Positions 63,526 to 64,000 of a DNA stretch of 64,000 nt are shown piece by piece. Both the position numbers and the translations under genes were made by a program. Source of the DNA: Roseibium sp. MMSF_3544 (GTDB lineage: Bacteria; Pseudomonadota; Alphaproteobacteria; Rhizobiales; Stappiaceae). Below the pieces are notes generated by a model. It had not been told where the DNA came from. It worked only from the letters and a program-made list of their open reading frames with translations, and searched no databases. Location: assembly GCF_030732845.1 (NCBI RefSeq), contig NZ_JASHKA010000004.1, positions 186,001-250,000 of the forward strand. The letters are read 5' to 3'. Numbering within the stretch: the stretch's first letter is position 1; every line of letters begins with the position of its first letter.

Positions 63526-64000
63526 ATGCGAAAACAGTTTTTTCAACGATTTCTTTTAATTGTATTATTCTTAACTATCGTGGCCGTGACAAATTATTTG
63601 ACACCATTTTTGACCTCGGACGCATTAACAAAACATTCCACGAAAATTTACATTATCACGACTTTTCTTTTACTATTATTTTTGTGCTTCCCGCTTTTGA
63701 CGGCACCTACAGAGACTTTGGATTTAACTCTCGGGCAAAAAGTGATCGTAACCTTATTTTCAATTTTGATTTGTGCTGCTTCGAGTACTGTTTTTTTGCA
63801 TACAATTCCGTATTTTTTCACGCTATTCGTACACACGGAGTCCACATCAATCTTCGAAGTCGACGGTGTCTACTATCAGCATAGAAATCGCCGGTTCGGT
63901 TGCCCCCAAGCGCTAGAAATTGAGAGTCAGCCAATCTGGGGAACAAGGCTTTGTGTGGATTACGCAACGAGTAAAATCGTGGATGAAGCTCTGACGCAAA
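63526..64000 (+). CDS. membrane protein, unknown (3' partial)
   Basis: Open frame from ATG 63526 to the window end (158 codons visible). A GTG at 63517, overlapping the P450 stop as GTGA, is an alternative, translationally coupled start. Three or so hydrophobic segments (about 8-27, 43-61, 73-95) precede a soluble part starting 'HTESTSIFEVDGVYYQHRNR' (in part) with two Cys. Codon usage is strikingly AT-rich (TTA, TTT, ATT) compared with the GC-rich neighbours, a sign of recent acquisition. No family recognised. Confidence 0.6.
   Translation, partial: MRKQFFQRFLLIVLFLTIVAVTNYLTPFLTSDALTKHSTKIYIITTFLLLLFLCFPLLTAPTETLDLTLGQKVIVTLFSILICAASSTVFLHTIPYFFTLFVHTESTSIFEVDGVYYQHRNRRFGCPQALEIESQPIWGTRLCVDYATSKIVDEALTQ

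Noticed and set aside
1..64000. CRISPR arrays, insertion sequences, prophage or toxin-antitoxin pairs
   Set aside because: No regularly spaced direct repeats, transposase or integrase motifs were seen anywhere in the window.

Overview
The window looks like the chromosome (or a large replicon) of a marine-type, facultatively denitrifying alphaproteobacterium. A GcrA-type cell-cycle regulator, soxBDAG sarcosine oxidase, several TRAP/ABC uptake systems and a cytochrome cd1 denitrification cluster of alphaproteobacterial layout all fit this. Hyphomicrobiales (Stappia/Roseibium-like) or Rhodobacterales are the likely orders, but no rRNA or other marker here decides it. No complete RNA gene and no transposase was seen.

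Region 1 (1-6 kb): the 3' part of a BtuF-like metal/cobalamin-binding protein, a DUF1289 protein, a small membrane protein, threonyl-tRNA synthetase, a GcrA-family regulator and a DUF1348 protein. Two Zur-box-like palindromes lie upstream of thrS and of the gcrA-like gene. Region 2 (6-12.2 kb): a cyanate module, with NrtABC/CynABD-type ABC transporter and cyanase on the minus strand, and a divergent PAS/AAA+/Fis-HTH regulator whose AAA+ domain has lost every sigma-54 activation hallmark. Region 3 (12.8-20 kb): soxBDAG with a divergent RpiR regulator behind a cluster of operator-like repeats, then a GlxA-type AraC regulator. Region 4 (20.1-26.7 kb): a proline-racemase-superfamily enzyme with a Ser/Cys active-site pair, a TRAP transporter with UspA protein, a one-domain asparaginase and aspartate ammonia-lyase, probably an amino-acid or amide catabolic unit. 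A 47-nt 3' tRNA fragment (tRNA-Pro-like) at 27.1 kb looks like an integration scar.

Region 5 (27.2-58.5 kb): a denitrification superlocus. It holds a class III adenylate cyclase, a Dnr/NnrR-type CRP/FNR regulator, norCBQDEF (minus), nirS plus a NirT-type multiheme cytochrome fusion, a cupredoxin, the complete heme d1 operon nirE-C-F-DL-G-H-J-N (plus) with a CbiX-like gene at its end, then nosRZDFYLX (minus) and nnrS (minus). Five TTRAC-N4-RTCAA boxes sit in front of norC, nirS, nirE, nosR and nnrS, making one NO/oxygen-responsive regulon. Nitrite is taken to N2; no nitrate reductase is in the window.

Region 6 (58.6-64 kb): poorly characterised, locally AT-rich DNA with a membrane protein, three small tightly packed unknown genes, a convergent unknown gene, a cytochrome P450 and a partial AT-rich membrane protein that runs off the right edge.
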